Source: Patescibacteria group bacterium UBA2023 (lineage in GTDB: Bacteria; Patescibacteriota; Gracilibacteria; BD1-5; UBA2023). From it: DNA of 37,649 bases. This document shows positions 1 to 7,842 of this stretch, piece by piece. The stretch covers positions 941 to 38,589 of the forward strand of contig DDBV01000028.1 of assembly GCA_002335145.1 (NCBI GenBank). Direction: 5' to 3'. Position 1 is the stretch's first letter. Each line of letters starts with the position of its first letter. The position numbers and the translations under genes are program-made. The notes under the pieces were generated by a model that worked only from the letters and a program-made list of their open reading frames with translations, made no database searches and had not been told where the DNA came from.

Positions 1-234
1 GTTGTTAGCGAATCCTCCGGATATTTCCCGTGAATTCATAGCGAGTTCTATGGTTCCGCGAGGGATTGTGGGGAGATTCTTCGCGGGGACCTCGGTCCAT
101 GCGGATGGCACGGATACACTGTATCCCGTGCCTGCGCGGACAACGGTATCAGCCGACTCGGTGGACGAACCGAGACAACTTGAGAGCGTGAGGGCGGGGA
201 GGGCGAGAAGGAGAACGGAGAGTTTCGAGTGCAT
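1..234 (-). CDS. Lipoprotein, 3' part beyond the window
   Basis: Reading leftwards from the ATG at 234, 78 codons are open to the window edge, so the C-terminus is missing. The N-terminus (MHSKLSVLLLALPALTLSSC) is a bacterial lipoprotein signal: a short basic start, a hydrophobic stretch and the lipobox LSSC, with Cys20 as the expected lipidated residue. A Ser/Thr-rich linker follows, typical of a surface-tethered protein. The visible mature part (about 58 residues) matches no family I recognise. The gene starts 8 bases after the stop of the membrane protein at 243-632 on the same strand, so the two are probably co-transcribed. No Shine-Dalgarno sequence precedes the ATG. The signal peptide is clear; the function is unknown. 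Confidence 0.75.
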   Translation of the reverse strand, partial: MHSKLSVLLLALPALTLSSCLGSSTESADTVVRAGTGYSVSVPSAWTEVPAKNLPTIPRGTIELAMNSREISGGFANN

Positions 235-242
235 GGTTGATT

Positions 243-632
243 TTAGGTAAAGAGCGAAACAAAGAAACGAACGATGGTCTGTACGAGCCCGAGATGGACG
301 AGGAGTGCGACCGCATAGATACCAGCGAGTACCAAAAACACAAGCCACCGGAGTGCTCGTAGAGATGGGAGGGAGATAACGAGGATACACTCGATGGCAG
401 AGTAAATAAATCCCAGAAGTGCGAACGCGAAGATCGGATAACTGACATAGGCCGCATCTTGAGACCAGGAGAGACCGAGCCCACTCACCACCAAGAGTTC
501 GCTCCCGAAGTATACGAGTGTCGCGAGGACGAAGGCGAACTTCGCAAATGAAAGCCGCATGACAACGCTGTCATTGGATTCGACCGAGAGAAGACGGGCA
601 GCCTGCTCCAAGCTCGGATTGATTTTTTTCAT
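243..632 (-). CDS. Small multi-pass membrane protein, unknown function
   Basis: The 129-residue product has a short polar N-terminus (about 25 residues) and then three to four hydrophobic segments (roughly residues 28-52, 62-82, 90-112 and the C-terminal end), so it is an inner-membrane protein. I see no catalytic motif and do not recognise the family. The ATG at 632 lies 29 bases from the nearest edge of a good minus-strand promoter (TTGTGT-N17-TATAAT, 662-690). It is divergent from gatC with only 43 bases between the two start codons. The lipoprotein gene follows after 8 bases. Confidence 0.7.
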   Translation of the reverse strand: MKKINPSLEQAARLLSVESNDSVVMRLSFAKFAFVLATLVYFGSELLVVSGLGLSWSQDAAYVSYPIFAFALLGFIYSAIECILVISLPSLRALRWLVFLVLAGIYAVALLVHLGLVQTIVRFFVSLFT

Positions 633-646
633 GAAGAGAATACGCT
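619..646 (+). promoter_or_regulatory. Predicted promoter of gatC
   Basis: TTGATT (619-624), a 16-base spacer and TACGCT (641-646), with the -10 ending 30 bases before the gatC ATG. It overlaps the start codon of the divergent gene at 632. The match is moderate; the distance agrees with the other promoters in the window. Confidence 0.4.
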
Positions 647-661
647 GTAGGGAATATAGCG

Positions 662-690
662 ATTATACGCAAAGCATGGATTTCACACAA
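662..690 (-). promoter_or_regulatory. Predicted promoter of the membrane protein/lipoprotein pair
   Basis: On the minus strand, TTGTGT (690-685), a 17-base spacer and a perfect TATAAT (667-662), 29 bases from the ATG at 632. It runs into the start of gatC, so the two divergent promoters overlap each other's coding starts. Confidence 0.6.
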
Positions 691-969
691 GAACAAATTC
701 GCCGTCTCGCCAAACTCTCCGGTCTTTCGTTTGACGAAGGAATGCAGTCGAGCTGGCAAGATTTTGCCAATATCCTCTGATTCTTCGACAAGCTCGATGA
801 GGTAGATGCCGCTCGTCTCGAAGGAGTGAAGCTCTCATCGCCACTCGTTGCGCCGCTGCGCGAGGACGTAGTGGATGTCGGGGCATACGACTCCGAGGAT
901 CTGCTCGCCAATTCTCCGAAGAAGATCATGAACCGACACATCGCGGTCGATAGTATCATGCACGGATAA
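676..969 (+). CDS. gatC: Asp/Glu-tRNA amidotransferase subunit C
   Basis: The 97-residue product has the usual length of GatC, the small subunit that stabilises the GatA/GatB amidotransferase, which converts Glu-tRNA(Gln) and Asp-tRNA(Asn) to the amidated forms. The start MDFTQEQIRRLAKLSGL is the family's helical N-terminus, followed by the FFDKLDEVD helix and the proline-containing VAPLREDV linker that wraps around GatA. Codon 35 is TGA (778-780) and lies in ANIL-G-FFDKLDEVD, which only makes sense as an amino acid; without read-through the protein would be 34 residues. The stop is TAA. gatA and gatB are not in the window; recF follows after 10 bases. Confidence 0.85.
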
Positions 970-979
970 TCCCTCTTTC

Positions 980-2068
980 ATGCTCCGATCCGTCCGGCTG
1001 CGGAACTTTCGTAATCACGCGGATTTTCGCGCGGATCTCGGTCGGCGTACTGTCCTTTCGGGTTCGAACGGATCCGGCAAAACCTCTGTTCTTGAGGCGG
1101 TTTACTGTCTGCTCAATGCGTCTTTTGCATTCGGACGTCCGATCGATGAGGTAGTATCGGTCGGTGCGGAGTCGAGCGCGATTACCGGAGTATTGTCCGC
1201 AGAAGGAGGCGCATATGGGGAGACCTATGTCGTTTCGCTCGATCCTGTTGCCCGCAAAGCCCGACTTTCTCGAGAGAAGGCTGCCGCTTCCCGCCCAGAC
1301 TACCTCGCGCGTTCGCCGCTACGAGCGGTTCTCTTTCATCCAGCGGAGATGAATATCCTTTCGCTCGCTCCATCTTTGCGGCGAGATTTTCTCGATGAGA
1401 TACTCTCCACCGCTCACCCAGAATTTTCGGTCGTCCGGCGCGAATACGCCCAGGCTCTCACCTCGCGAAACAAGATGCTCAAGGCCATACGCGAGCGTAA
1501 GACCTCTCCCGATGATCTCGACCTGTGGGACCGACTCTTCGCTGAGCGAGCCGGAGCATTTCTTGGATACCGGCTCCGTCTCATAGACGAACTCCGTGCG
1601 TTTGTTCCTGAGATTGAGCGGATTCTCGCGAACCGTTACCGATTGATCTTCTCGTACGAATCCCGTGCCGATCCAAGGGATCCAGAGGGGTCGATTCTCC
1701 GTCATTGCCGCACCAACCGTGATCGCGATATTCTCACCGGTCATGCTTCCGCAGGCCCGCACACCGACGATCTCGTTATCTCAGCGTGCGACTCTGTCGG
1801 CTACGAGCGACGAGCCTCAGAATATCTTTCTCGCGGAGAGACCAAAACTCTTCTACTCGGACTCAAGGCATTTCAGGTGTCGTATATCCGAAGCGGGATG
1901 AACAAAGAAATCGTCCTCCTGTTCGATGATTTGTTTAGCGAGTTGGACCGGGATCATGTGGATTTCGTGCTCTCGCTTTTTCCTCATGAGCAAGCCATCT
2001 TCACATCGCAATCGGAAAGGGGTGAAGCATTCGCTTCTGCGTCCGGCGCGAGTGTTGTTTCTTTATAA
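980..2068 (+). CDS. recF: DNA replication/repair ATPase RecF
   Basis: RecF is an SMC-like ABC ATPase that loads RecA at single-strand gaps with RecO and RecR. The 362-residue product has the family's length and order of motifs: LRNFRNH at the N-terminus, Walker A GSNGSGKT at residues 28-35, the signature SRGETKTLLLG near residue 285, and Walker B IVLLFDDLFSELD near residue 315. Most of the interior is the variable helical arm. There is no in-frame TGA. It starts 10 bases after gatC, so the two are probably one transcript. The leader before the ATG is pyrimidine-rich with no Shine-Dalgarno sequence. Confidence 0.92.
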   Translation: MLRSVRLRNFRNHADFRADLGRRTVLSGSNGSGKTSVLEAVYCLLNASFAFGRPIDEVVSVGAESSAITGVLSAEGGAYGETYVVSLDPVARKARLSREKAAASRPDYLARSPLRAVLFHPAEMNILSLAPSLRRDFLDEILSTAHPEFSVVRREYAQALTSRNKMLKAIRERKTSPDDLDLWDRLFAERAGAFLGYRLRLIDELRAFVPEIERILANRYRLIFSYESRADPRDPEGSILRHCRTNRDRDILTGHASAGPHTDDLVISACDSVGYERRASEYLSRGETKTLLLGLKAFQVSYIRSGMNKEIVLLFDDLFSELDRDHVDFVLSLFPHEQAIFTSQSERGEAFASASGASVVSL

Positions 2069-2102
2069 GGAACATTATCGGATATTGTCGAGGGAACTTC
2101 GT

Positions 2103-2131
2103 TTGTTTTCGGGTGTTTTTTCTGCTATTAT
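2103..2131 (+). promoter_or_regulatory. Predicted promoter of the Ig/FN3 surface protein
   Basis: TTGTTT (2103-2108), a 17-base spacer and TATTAT (2126-2131), with TGC directly before the -10, which fits an extended -10 element. It lies between recF and the ATG at 2169, with the -10 ending 38 bases upstream. Confidence 0.5.
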
Positions 2132-2168
2132 CGCGACCAGTACGACCTTTTCATCCCTTTCTCGTTCT

Positions 2169-3839
2169 ATGTATTCTCCACGATTCATTTTCTCGCTTCT
2201 CGTTGCGTCGGTCGCATCGATAGCGATGGCGTCGTCCGCGTACGCCGCAGCCACTTCGTTTGAGGTGGTCGTTCCGAAGGAGGCCAAGGTCGGCGAAGCC
2301 GTCGATGTCACTGTGCGTGCCCTCGATGATGAAGGCAAGGTCGATCCCGATTACGAAGGAAATATCTACTTCAACGTCACGGGGGACCCGAGCGCGACGG
2401 TGCCATTCTTCCAGGACGGGTATACTTTCTCCAAGTCTGATCAGGGAGAGAAGCTCTTTTCTAAGGGACTTGTCTTCACGAAGGAGGGGGCCATGACCGT
2501 CACGGTCGTGGACATTCTCGATGACGCGCTCGAAGGATCCGCGCCAGTCAAGGTAGGAGCTGAGGCATCCGAGGGGGTTGACCCAACGGAGGCTGAGACC
2601 ACCGATCTCACCGTGACAAGTCCGACCGATGGGACTGTCGCCGCTGCTGAGAAGATCGATGTGGTCGGTACTACCAAGAAAAATAGCAAGATCCTCTTTT
2701 TCATCAATGGAAAACAGGCAGGAGAGGCGCAGTCCGATGATTCTGGAGCATTTCTCGGGACGATGGAAGATCTCTCCGAAGGGAAGAATGTTCTCAAGAT
2801 CCGCGTCCTTAATGGAAAGGATCAGATCATTGCCGAGAGCCGGGATATTTCGTTCTCGGTAGAGAATGCGGGTCCGGCTATTCAGGGGGCTTCTATTATC
2901 GGAGGGAACCGTGTGCCAGCAGGACGGTCGTTCACGCTTGAGGTTCGTTCCGAATCGGGACTTACCGGAGGGAAGGCATCCTTCAGCGGAGCATCCGCAG
3001 ATCTTATAGAGACTGCCACCGGAGGGACGTACGCCGCTAAGTTCACCGCGCCGATCGAACTTGGGGACTACCCGATTTCGGTCGAGCTGAAGAATGCCCT
3101 CGGAGCTGTCACGAACGAAAAGAATATCGAGACCCTTTCTGTTACCGATGCTGTTTCTGCATTCAAGGAAGTAAAAACTACGTTCGAAGGAGATAAGACC
3201 ATTTTCACATTCTCTCTCGTAGCCGATGTAGAAAATCTCGCGAAGTTCCGCTTCCGCTACGGGGCTGGGACTGGAGAACTCACGGAATCGGTCCTTACGC
3301 TCGACCGTACCCAGATCAAGACCTCCACGGGCGACACGCTCGAATACGCGTGGTACATCAAGGGGCTCGAGCCTGATACCTACCGTTTTCAGATCATGGG
3401 AGTTGACACATCGGAGGCTGACATGGCGAGTGTTGTATCCGACGAGTTTACGGTCGAGGTTGTGGCGAATGCTGCGGGGCTCTGCCGTGTCGATAATGTT
3501 ACGGGACTCAAGGCAACTCGCCAAGATGACAAAGTGGTTCTCTCCTGGAATGCTGCCCCCTCGGCAACGAGCGGATACAATGTCTACAAGAAAGATGCGA
3601 AAGGAGAATACCAACTCATCGAGAATGTCACCGGGACTGGGTATAGTGTTCATTTCTCTTCCGACCGGGTCGAGTACACCGATTTCGCCGTAAAGGGTGT
3701 GTGTGATAAGGGGGCTGGCCTCTCCCCGGAGTATGCGAGTGTCCTCAAAGTACAGACCGGACCAGCGCTTACCGCCTTCCTCGCACTCATTGCTTTCATC
3801 TCGGGATACTTCATCCTTCGCCGTTTCCGCCTCGCCTAA
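2169..3839 (+). CDS. Secreted Ig-like/fibronectin III protein with C-terminal membrane anchor
   Basis: The 556-residue product begins with a clear Sec signal peptide (MYSPRFIFSLLVASVASIAM, cleavage probably after the AYA near residue 28). A chain of beta-rich, Thr/Gly/Asp-rich modules follows: an Ig-like module (about 30-140), a second starting with TVTSPTDGTV (about 150-240), two less clear ones, and a fibronectin type III-like domain (about 447-530; VTGLKATRQDDKVVLSWN). The C-terminus is one hydrophobic helix (TAFLALIAFISGYFILRR) with a basic tail, so it is probably held in the membrane facing out. This is adhesin-like architecture; the ligand is unknown. I chose the ATG at 2169 because it starts the signal peptide and follows the promoter at 2103-2131. 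The open frame extends upstream to 1926, but that part overlaps recF. Confidence 0.8.
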   Translation: MYSPRFIFSLLVASVASIAMASSAYAAATSFEVVVPKEAKVGEAVDVTVRALDDEGKVDPDYEGNIYFNVTGDPSATVPFFQDGYTFSKSDQGEKLFSKGLVFTKEGAMTVTVVDILDDALEGSAPVKVGAEASEGVDPTEAETTDLTVTSPTDGTVAAAEKIDVVGTTKKNSKILFFINGKQAGEAQSDDSGAFLGTMEDLSEGKNVLKIRVLNGKDQIIAESRDISFSVENAGPAIQGASIIGGNRVPAGRSFTLEVRSESGLTGGKASFSGASADLIETATGGTYAAKFTAPIELGDYPISVELKNALGAVTNEKNIETLSVTDAVSAFKEVKTTFEGDKTIFTFSLVADVENLAKFRFRYGAGTGELTESVLTLDRTQIKTSTGDTLEYAWYIKGLEPDTYRFQIMGVDTSEADMASVVSDEFTVEVVANAAGLCRVDNVTGLKATRQDDKVVLSWNAAPSATSGYNVYKKDAKGEYQLIENVTGTGYSVHFSSDRVEYTDFAVKGVCDKGAGLSPEYASVLKVQTGPALTAFLALIAFISGYFILRRFRLA

Positions 3840-3863
3840 GTCAGCACAGGAGGAACGCAAGAC

Positions 3864-3892
3864 AGACGGTTCGCTCGCGCGAGCCGTCTTTT
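3864..3892 (+). terminator. Rho-independent terminator after the surface protein
   Basis: A stem of about 10 bp (AGACGGTTCG / CGAGCCGTCT with one G-T pair), a 6-base loop CTCGCG and a T-run at 3889-3892. It lies 25 bases after the stop. Confidence 0.75.
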
Positions 3893-3907
3893 CGATCCTA
3901 AAATCAT

Positions 3908-3935
3908 TTGACTCCCGGGGGCTTTTTTATACAAT
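3908..3935 (+). promoter_or_regulatory. Predicted promoter of rpsT-infC-rpmI-rplT
   Basis: TTGACT (3908-3913), a 16-base spacer and TACAAT (3930-3935), ending 35 bases before the rpsT ATG and directly after the preceding terminator. Confidence 0.6.
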
Positions 3936-3969
3936 GCGTTCACTTTTCCCACTTACAGATTTTTTTCGT

Positions 3970-4245
3970 ATGCCGAATACCGTCGGAGCCAAGAAGGCGA
4001 ATCGACAGTCCGAGCGCAAGCACTCGCGCAACCAGCACTTCCTCGCTCTTTACCGCGAGGCTCGTCGTTCGTTCGAGAAGGCGATCGCTACCCCCATTAC
4101 CCGCGATGAGGGGAATGTTCTTTTGTCCAAGCTCTACAGCGTCATTGATCGCCTGGTCAAGAAGAATATCATCCACGCGAACAACGGAAGCCGCCGAAAG
4201 TCCCAGTTCTCGAAGCAACTCAAATCCGTAACGAAGCCGGCATAA
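3970..4245 (+). CDS. rpsT: 30S ribosomal protein S20
   Basis: The 91-residue, strongly basic product matches S20, a primary 16S rRNA-binding protein of the small subunit. It has the early AKKANRQSERKHSRN segment, a helical middle, and the conserved IIHANNGSRRKSQFSKQ near the C-terminus (family form: VIHKNKAARxKSRL). The start at 3970 gives the normal S20 length; an in-frame upstream ATG (MRSLFPLTDF) would add residues the family lacks. The stop TAA abuts the ATG of infC, so the two are translated from one message. Placing rpsT in front of infC is unusual compared with most bacteria, where rpsT stands alone. Confidence 0.85.
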   Translation: MPNTVGAKKANRQSERKHSRNQHFLALYREARRSFEKAIATPITRDEGNVLLSKLYSVIDRLVKKNIIHANNGSRRKSQFSKQLKSVTKPA

Positions 4246-4755
4246 ATGTCGAAGGACAAGCGGCTCAACGAGGCGATTACCGCCCGACAGATCTCCGTGA
4301 TCGGGGAGGAAGGGGAGCAGCACGGGACATTTTCTCGGGACGAGGCTCTTGCCTTCGCTTCCGAGAGAGAGCTCGATCTGGTAGAAGTAGGGGAGCGTGA
4401 TGGAGTTGTCATCGCCAAGATGATGGACTACGGCAAGCACCTCTTCCGTCAACAGAAGAACCAAAACAAAAATCGTGCCGCCTCCAAGAAGGCCGAGATG
4501 AAAACGCTCAAGATCACCTACAAGATCGGCGAGCATGATCTCTCCGTCCGAGCCAATCAGGCCAAAAAGTTCGCTGAGCATCGACATCCGCTCAAGGTTA
4601 CCCTCCAACTGCGCTGACGCGAAAATCAATTTGTTGGACTCGCCGCTGAGAAAATGGACGCATTCATTCAGATGATCTCGGAATTCTATAAGCTCGAAGG
4701 AGGGGTGAAGAAAATCGGGACCGCCTTCCATGCCATGCTCAATCCGAAAAATTAA
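4246..4755 (+). CDS. infC: Translation initiation factor IF-3
   Basis: IF-3 binds the 30S subunit, controls start-codon choice and prevents early joining of the 50S. The 169-residue product shows the N-terminal domain (LNEAITARQISVIGEEGEQ, EALAFASERELDLVEVG), the lysine-rich linker, and the C-terminal domain with VTLQLRGRENQFVG. Codon 124 is TGA (4615-4617) and is the invariant glycine of the RGRE motif (family form FRGREM), one of the strongest single proofs of UGA as glycine here. Normal termination at that TGA would remove most of the C-terminal domain. The ATG directly follows the rpsT stop. Confidence 0.93.
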
Positions 4756-4775
4756 TTCTCTTTCTCACAATCTCT

Positions 4776-4973
4776 ATGAAGCTCAAAACCCGCGCAAGCG
4801 CGAAGAAGCGCGTCCGAGTTACCGCTACTGGGAAGATGCTCTTCGATAAGGCGAACAAGCGTCACCGTCTCGTCTCCAAGTCTGCCAAGGCGAAGGGACG
4901 CAACAAATACGGAGCACTCGTCCCCGCGGCGAATACCGGGATGCTCGCGAAGTTCATGCCCCACTCGATCTAG
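4776..4973 (+). CDS. rpmI: 50S ribosomal protein L35
   Basis: The 65-residue basic protein has the L35 signature: MKLKTRASAKKRVRVTATGK at the start, the KRHRL segment, and a family-like end. It sits between infC and rplT, the conserved infC-rpmI-rplT order. The stop is TAG. The leader is pyrimidine-rich and lacks a Shine-Dalgarno sequence. It has no UGA codon. Confidence 0.92.
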   Translation: MKLKTRASAKKRVRVTATGKMLFDKANKRHRLVSKSAKAKGRNKYGALVPAANTGMLAKFMPHSI

Positions 4974-5006
4974 TTCTCACGTCGTACTCCCTCAAACCAA
5001 CGATCC

Positions 5007-5351
5007 ATGACCCGAGTCAAGCGCGGTCTTCAGACCAAGAAGCGCCACAAGAATCTCCTTGCCCAAGTAAAGGGCTTCCGCATGATGAACAAGAACGTGT
5101 TCAGTCGCGCGAAGAATGCTCTCATGAAGGCAGGAACCAATGCCTACATCGGACGCAAGCAGAAGAAGCGAACGTTCCGCGCCGTCTGGAACGTGCGTAT
5201 CAATAACGCTGTCCGCATGCATGGAATGAAGTATTCCACCTTCATTCGCGCTCTCTACCTCAAGCGTGTCCAGATTGACCGCAAGGCTCTCTCGAATCTC
5301 GCTGTTGACTACCCGACCGTCTTCGAGAAGATCGTCGCCTTCGTCAAATAG
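5007..5351 (+). CDS. rplT: 50S ribosomal protein L20
   Basis: The 114-residue product is a textbook L20, a 23S rRNA-binding assembly protein. It has MTRVKRG at the start, the long basic helix with KGFR, GRKQKKRTFRAVWNVRINNA and the globular C-terminus. The invariant Arg3 is encoded by CGA, which shows CGA is still arginine. L20 commonly represses this operon; I did not identify its operator. The gene ends in TAG, followed by a strong terminator. Confidence 0.94.
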   Translation: MTRVKRGLQTKKRHKNLLAQVKGFRMMNKNVFSRAKNALMKAGTNAYIGRKQKKRTFRAVWNVRINNAVRMHGMKYSTFIRALYLKRVQIDRKALSNLAVDYPTVFEKIVAFVK

Positions 5352-5355
5352 CCTC

Positions 5356-5378
5356 ATTCCCCCGTCTGGGGGAATTTT
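5356..5378 (+). terminator. Rho-independent terminator of the rplT operon
   Basis: Stem ATTCCCCC / GGGGGAAT with loop GTCT, running into TTTT, starting 5 bases after the rplT stop. The next gene starts 16 bases downstream with no clear promoter, so some read-through into it is likely. Confidence 0.8.
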
Positions 5379-5393
5379 CTTCTTCTTGTACCT

Positions 5394-6002
5394 ATGTTGG
5401 CGACACTCGCATCCTTCGATGCTGACCTCCTGAACTCCATGCGTGCATGGATCGACCCGGATCTTGCATGGCTTACGGCCAGCATCCGTGTGCTTGCCGA
5501 CCTCGAGGTTGGATTTGTGGTGATATTTCTCGTTGGACTCTGGCTTTACGGTGTAGCAAAATCCTCGTCTGTTTACCGACGGGAGGCACTCTTGCTCTTC
5601 TATGGGATCGTGGCATCTTTCGTACTCTACGTCCTACTCAATCTCGGCCTTCCTATGCGCGCACGTCCCGAGACCGTGCTTGCTGTGAGGCCCGTGATCG
5701 ACCACCTGCCGGATAACTCTTTTCCTTCCGGACACGCGATATTCGCGTCCGCGAGCGCGCTCGGGGCATGGATATTCCTGACTCTGCGGCGTGTCTATTG
5801 GACAATGATTTTTTTCGCTCTCGGCCTGCTCATGTGTCTTGCGCGCATACTCGCGGGAGTCCACTATCCCCTCGATATCGTTGCAGGATACGCGCTCGGA
5901 GTTACTGGTCCCCTTGTCATCGCTGCCATCTCCCGACAGTCCTACTTCGATCGCCTCTTTGTGAGCCCAATCATTCGTCTTGCGTCCGTCTTTCGGCTCT
6001 AG
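5394..6002 (+). CDS. PAP2-family membrane phosphatase
   Basis: This 202-residue inner-membrane protein belongs to the PAP2/undecaprenyl-diphosphatase (BcrC) superfamily. It shows the three phosphatase motifs: MRARP (Arg91, motif 1), FPSGH (residues 110-114, motif 2) and RILAGVHYPLD (Arg151, His157, Asp161, motif 3). About five hydrophobic helices surround them. The likely substrate is a polyprenyl or lipid phosphate facing outwards, for example recycling of the undecaprenyl carrier in wall synthesis. That is inferred from the family; the sequence does not fix the substrate. It follows the rplT terminator closely and has no obvious promoter. Confidence 0.82.
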   Translation: MLATLASFDADLLNSMRAWIDPDLAWLTASIRVLADLEVGFVVIFLVGLWLYGVAKSSSVYRREALLLFYGIVASFVLYVLLNLGLPMRARPETVLAVRPVIDHLPDNSFPSGHAIFASASALGAWIFLTLRRVYWTMIFFALGLLMCLARILAGVHYPLDIVAGYALGVTGPLVIAAISRQSYFDRLFVSPIIRLASVFRL

Positions 6003-6013
6003 TAAGACCCGAA

Positions 6014-6042
6014 TTGACAGAATGGTATGTACCGGGTATAGT
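6014..6042 (+). promoter_or_regulatory. Predicted promoter of the peroxiredoxin gene
   Basis: A perfect TTGACA (6014-6019), a 17-base spacer and TATAGT (6037-6042), ending 30 bases before the ATG at 6072. This is the best sigma70-type promoter in the window. Confidence 0.8.
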
Positions 6043-6071
6043 TTTCCGGCGATTTCTTCACTTCCGGGGAT

Positions 6072-6542
6072 ATGAATACCATTCTCCCACTCGAATGCCA
6101 GTATATCGATATCGATGGGCTTTTGCGCGAGACGTCTTTTGGTGCGCTTCTCGCGCGCCATCCGCGTACGCTCGTATACTTCTATCCTCGGGATAATACG
6201 CCCGGCTGCACGCTCGAATCCCAGGACTTCACGCGTTTGCGACCTGAGTTTGAATCGCTCGGCGTGGGCCTCATTGGAGTCTCTCGCGATAGCGTGGCGA
6301 GCCATGCGAAATTTGTCTCATCGTGTTCACTCGGAGTCGATCTCGTTTCCGATCCAGACGAGTCGATCCATCGATATTTTGCCGTAATCGGTGAGAAAAA
6401 TTCTTATGGAAAAACTTCCGTCGGCGTTATTCGGTCAACGTTTCTCATTGACCCTTCCGCCAATATTCTCTGTGAGTGGCGCAATGTGAAGGCGACATCC
6501 CATGCTGAGCGTGTTCTCGCCTCTTTGCGAGAAGGAGTGTAG
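6072..6542 (+). CDS. bcp: Thiol peroxidase, BCP/PrxQ type
   Basis: The 156-residue product is a peroxiredoxin that reduces hydroperoxides through a peroxidatic cysteine. The active-site segment VYFYPRDNTPGCTLES places that cysteine at residue 46, with the conserved Thr and Pro before it and an Arg near residue 95. In classical BCP a resolving cysteine lies five residues further on; here that position is not cysteine, so the protein may rely on another cysteine (CQY near the start, or SSCS in the middle) or on an external thiol. TrxB at 27107-28030 could feed electrons into such a system. It has its own strong promoter and ends in TAG. Confidence 0.88.
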   Translation: MNTILPLECQYIDIDGLLRETSFGALLARHPRTLVYFYPRDNTPGCTLESQDFTRLRPEFESLGVGLIGVSRDSVASHAKFVSSCSLGVDLVSDPDESIHRYFAVIGEKNSYGKTSVGVIRSTFLIDPSANILCEWRNVKATSHAERVLASLREGV

Positions 6543-6563
6543 ATATTTTTCGATTCAGACTCA

Positions 6564-7382
6564 ATGAAAATTCTCGCTTTCGGCGATATATTCGGACAAA
6601 AATGACGGACTCTCGTAGCGCGGTATGCTCCCGAGCTGCGCCGCCAGTACGCGCCGGATCTCATGATCGCCAATACGGAGAACCTGACTCAGGGAAAATG
6701 ACCTGTCCCTTCGCATCTCGAAGAACTCGAAGCTCTCGGATTTCAGGTGTTCACAGGAGGAAATCATACATTTGCTCATATGACAGAACTCCGTCCATAT
6801 ATCGATCGGTCGGACTCTCCGCAGATCCGCGCGCTCAATTATTTCGAGCATCCGAATTATCCCGTACCGGGACGCGGGTACCGAATTGTCCAGACGGGAA
6901 AAGGAAGAGCCTTGGTCATTAGTCTCCTGGGAGCGACGTTCATGGGGGATGATGTTGATAACGCGTTCATTGCCATAGATCGACTGCTCTCGCGACTCGA
7001 ATTGGAAGGGGAGAAATTCGAAGCGATCGTTGTAGACTACCATCGCGAGACGACGAGCGAGATTGCACTTATGACCGAGTATCTCCGTGGACGAGTATCG
7101 CTCATCTATGGCACACACACGCATGTGCAGACCAATGATGAACGAATCATCGGGGGTTATACCGGTACCATTACCGATATCGGTGCTACTGGATCCCTCG
7201 ATTCAGCGATTGGCGCGACATATGGTTCGTTTATGCCTTCGGCACTTACGGGCGTACGCTTCTTCGGCTCCAAGATGGAACCAGATCTCGGCCCCGGCGT
7301 GGTATGTGCGTTATACGCCGAGGTGGTCAACGGAGTCTGCGTAGCGATCGAGAAAATCCGCATCATCGAGCCGGTCGAATAA
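6564..7382 (+). CDS. ymdB: YmdB-type metallophosphoesterase (2',3'-cyclic nucleotide phosphodiesterase family)
   Basis: The 272-residue product matches the TIGR00282/YmdB family of calcineurin-like metallophosphoesterases. The metal-binding motifs appear in order: GDIFG (Asp8), ANTEN (about 38-42), GGNHTFAH, DYHRETTSE and GTHTHVQT. YmdB homologues hydrolyse cyclic nucleotides and influence RNA turnover; the role here is inferred from the family. Two in-frame TGA codons lie at residue 14 (6603-6605, in IFGQK-G-RT, where the family has a conserved glycine) and residue 46 (6699-6701, in NLTQGK-G-PVP). Without glycine read-through the start and the first metal ligand would be cut off. The 3' end overlaps tsaE, on the other strand, by 72 bases. 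Confidence 0.85.
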
Positions 7383-7790
7383 TCGATATTCGCGGAGGTC
7401 ATTGTCAACGAGCTCGATCTGGATCAGGAGATCTGGTACGATCTTGCCGGAGAGAATCTCTGGCCACTCGACCAAAACAATGGCGTCGGAATCATCGAAA
7501 TACTCTTCGAACCCCATGTGCGCGAAGCTCGCATAGTCCGGGAGGCGCGTAAGATCGAAATGTTTGATATTGCCGGGATATTCGCGATAGTATCCGTAGG
7601 TGGGACTCAATACTGGCTCATTTATTCCGAGTCGCTCTGTGAGCAGGTGGGACACGAGGGCGGTCTTCCCAGCTCAGTATGGTCCGGAGAGAAATATCTT
7701 CGTTCCGGGGCGGAGTTCCACGGGGAGTTCGTGGAGGCGGGAGAGTGGGAGGCGGGAGGATCGCATGGGCGGAATCGGATTTTTTGCCAT
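7311..7790 (-). CDS. tsaE: tRNA t6A threonylcarbamoyltransferase ATPase subunit
   Basis: TsaE is the P-loop ATPase that works with TsaB and TsaD in N6-threonylcarbamoyladenosine formation on tRNAs. The product (159 residues) has the Walker A motif GPYGAGKTALV, in which the fourth residue (codon 39, 7676-7674) is TGA and corresponds to the invariant glycine of the family's GDLGAGKT. The INEPVLSPTYGYYREY strand and the LVEWPE motif follow, as in TsaE. The start could be the ATG at 7790 or the one at 7766 (MRSSRLPL), which stands 23 bases from a TATTAT at 7794-7789. The C-terminus overlaps ymdB convergently. tsaD is also in this window (21427-22455). Confidence 0.86.
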
Positions 7791-7812
7791 AATACGCGAA
7801 ATGGGCTATCAT
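7784..7812 (+). promoter_or_regulatory. Predicted promoter of the type IV pilus operon
   Basis: TTGCCA (7784-7789), a 17-base spacer and TATCAT (7807-7812), ending 31 bases before the ATG at 7843. It overlaps the start of tsaE, which is transcribed away from it. Confidence 0.5.
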
Positions 7813-7842
7813 GAAAGGGATTCGTTCCATTTCTTTTTTCCC

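Noticed and set aside
1926..2168. A longer N-terminus for the surface protein, starting inside recF
   Set aside because: It would overlap recF by over 140 bases and bury the signal peptide in the middle of the protein.
2151..3860. A long open frame on the minus strand opposite the Ig/FN3 gene
   Set aside because: It mirrors the real gene's codon pattern, has no recognisable domain, and the plus strand has a signal peptide, promoter and terminator.
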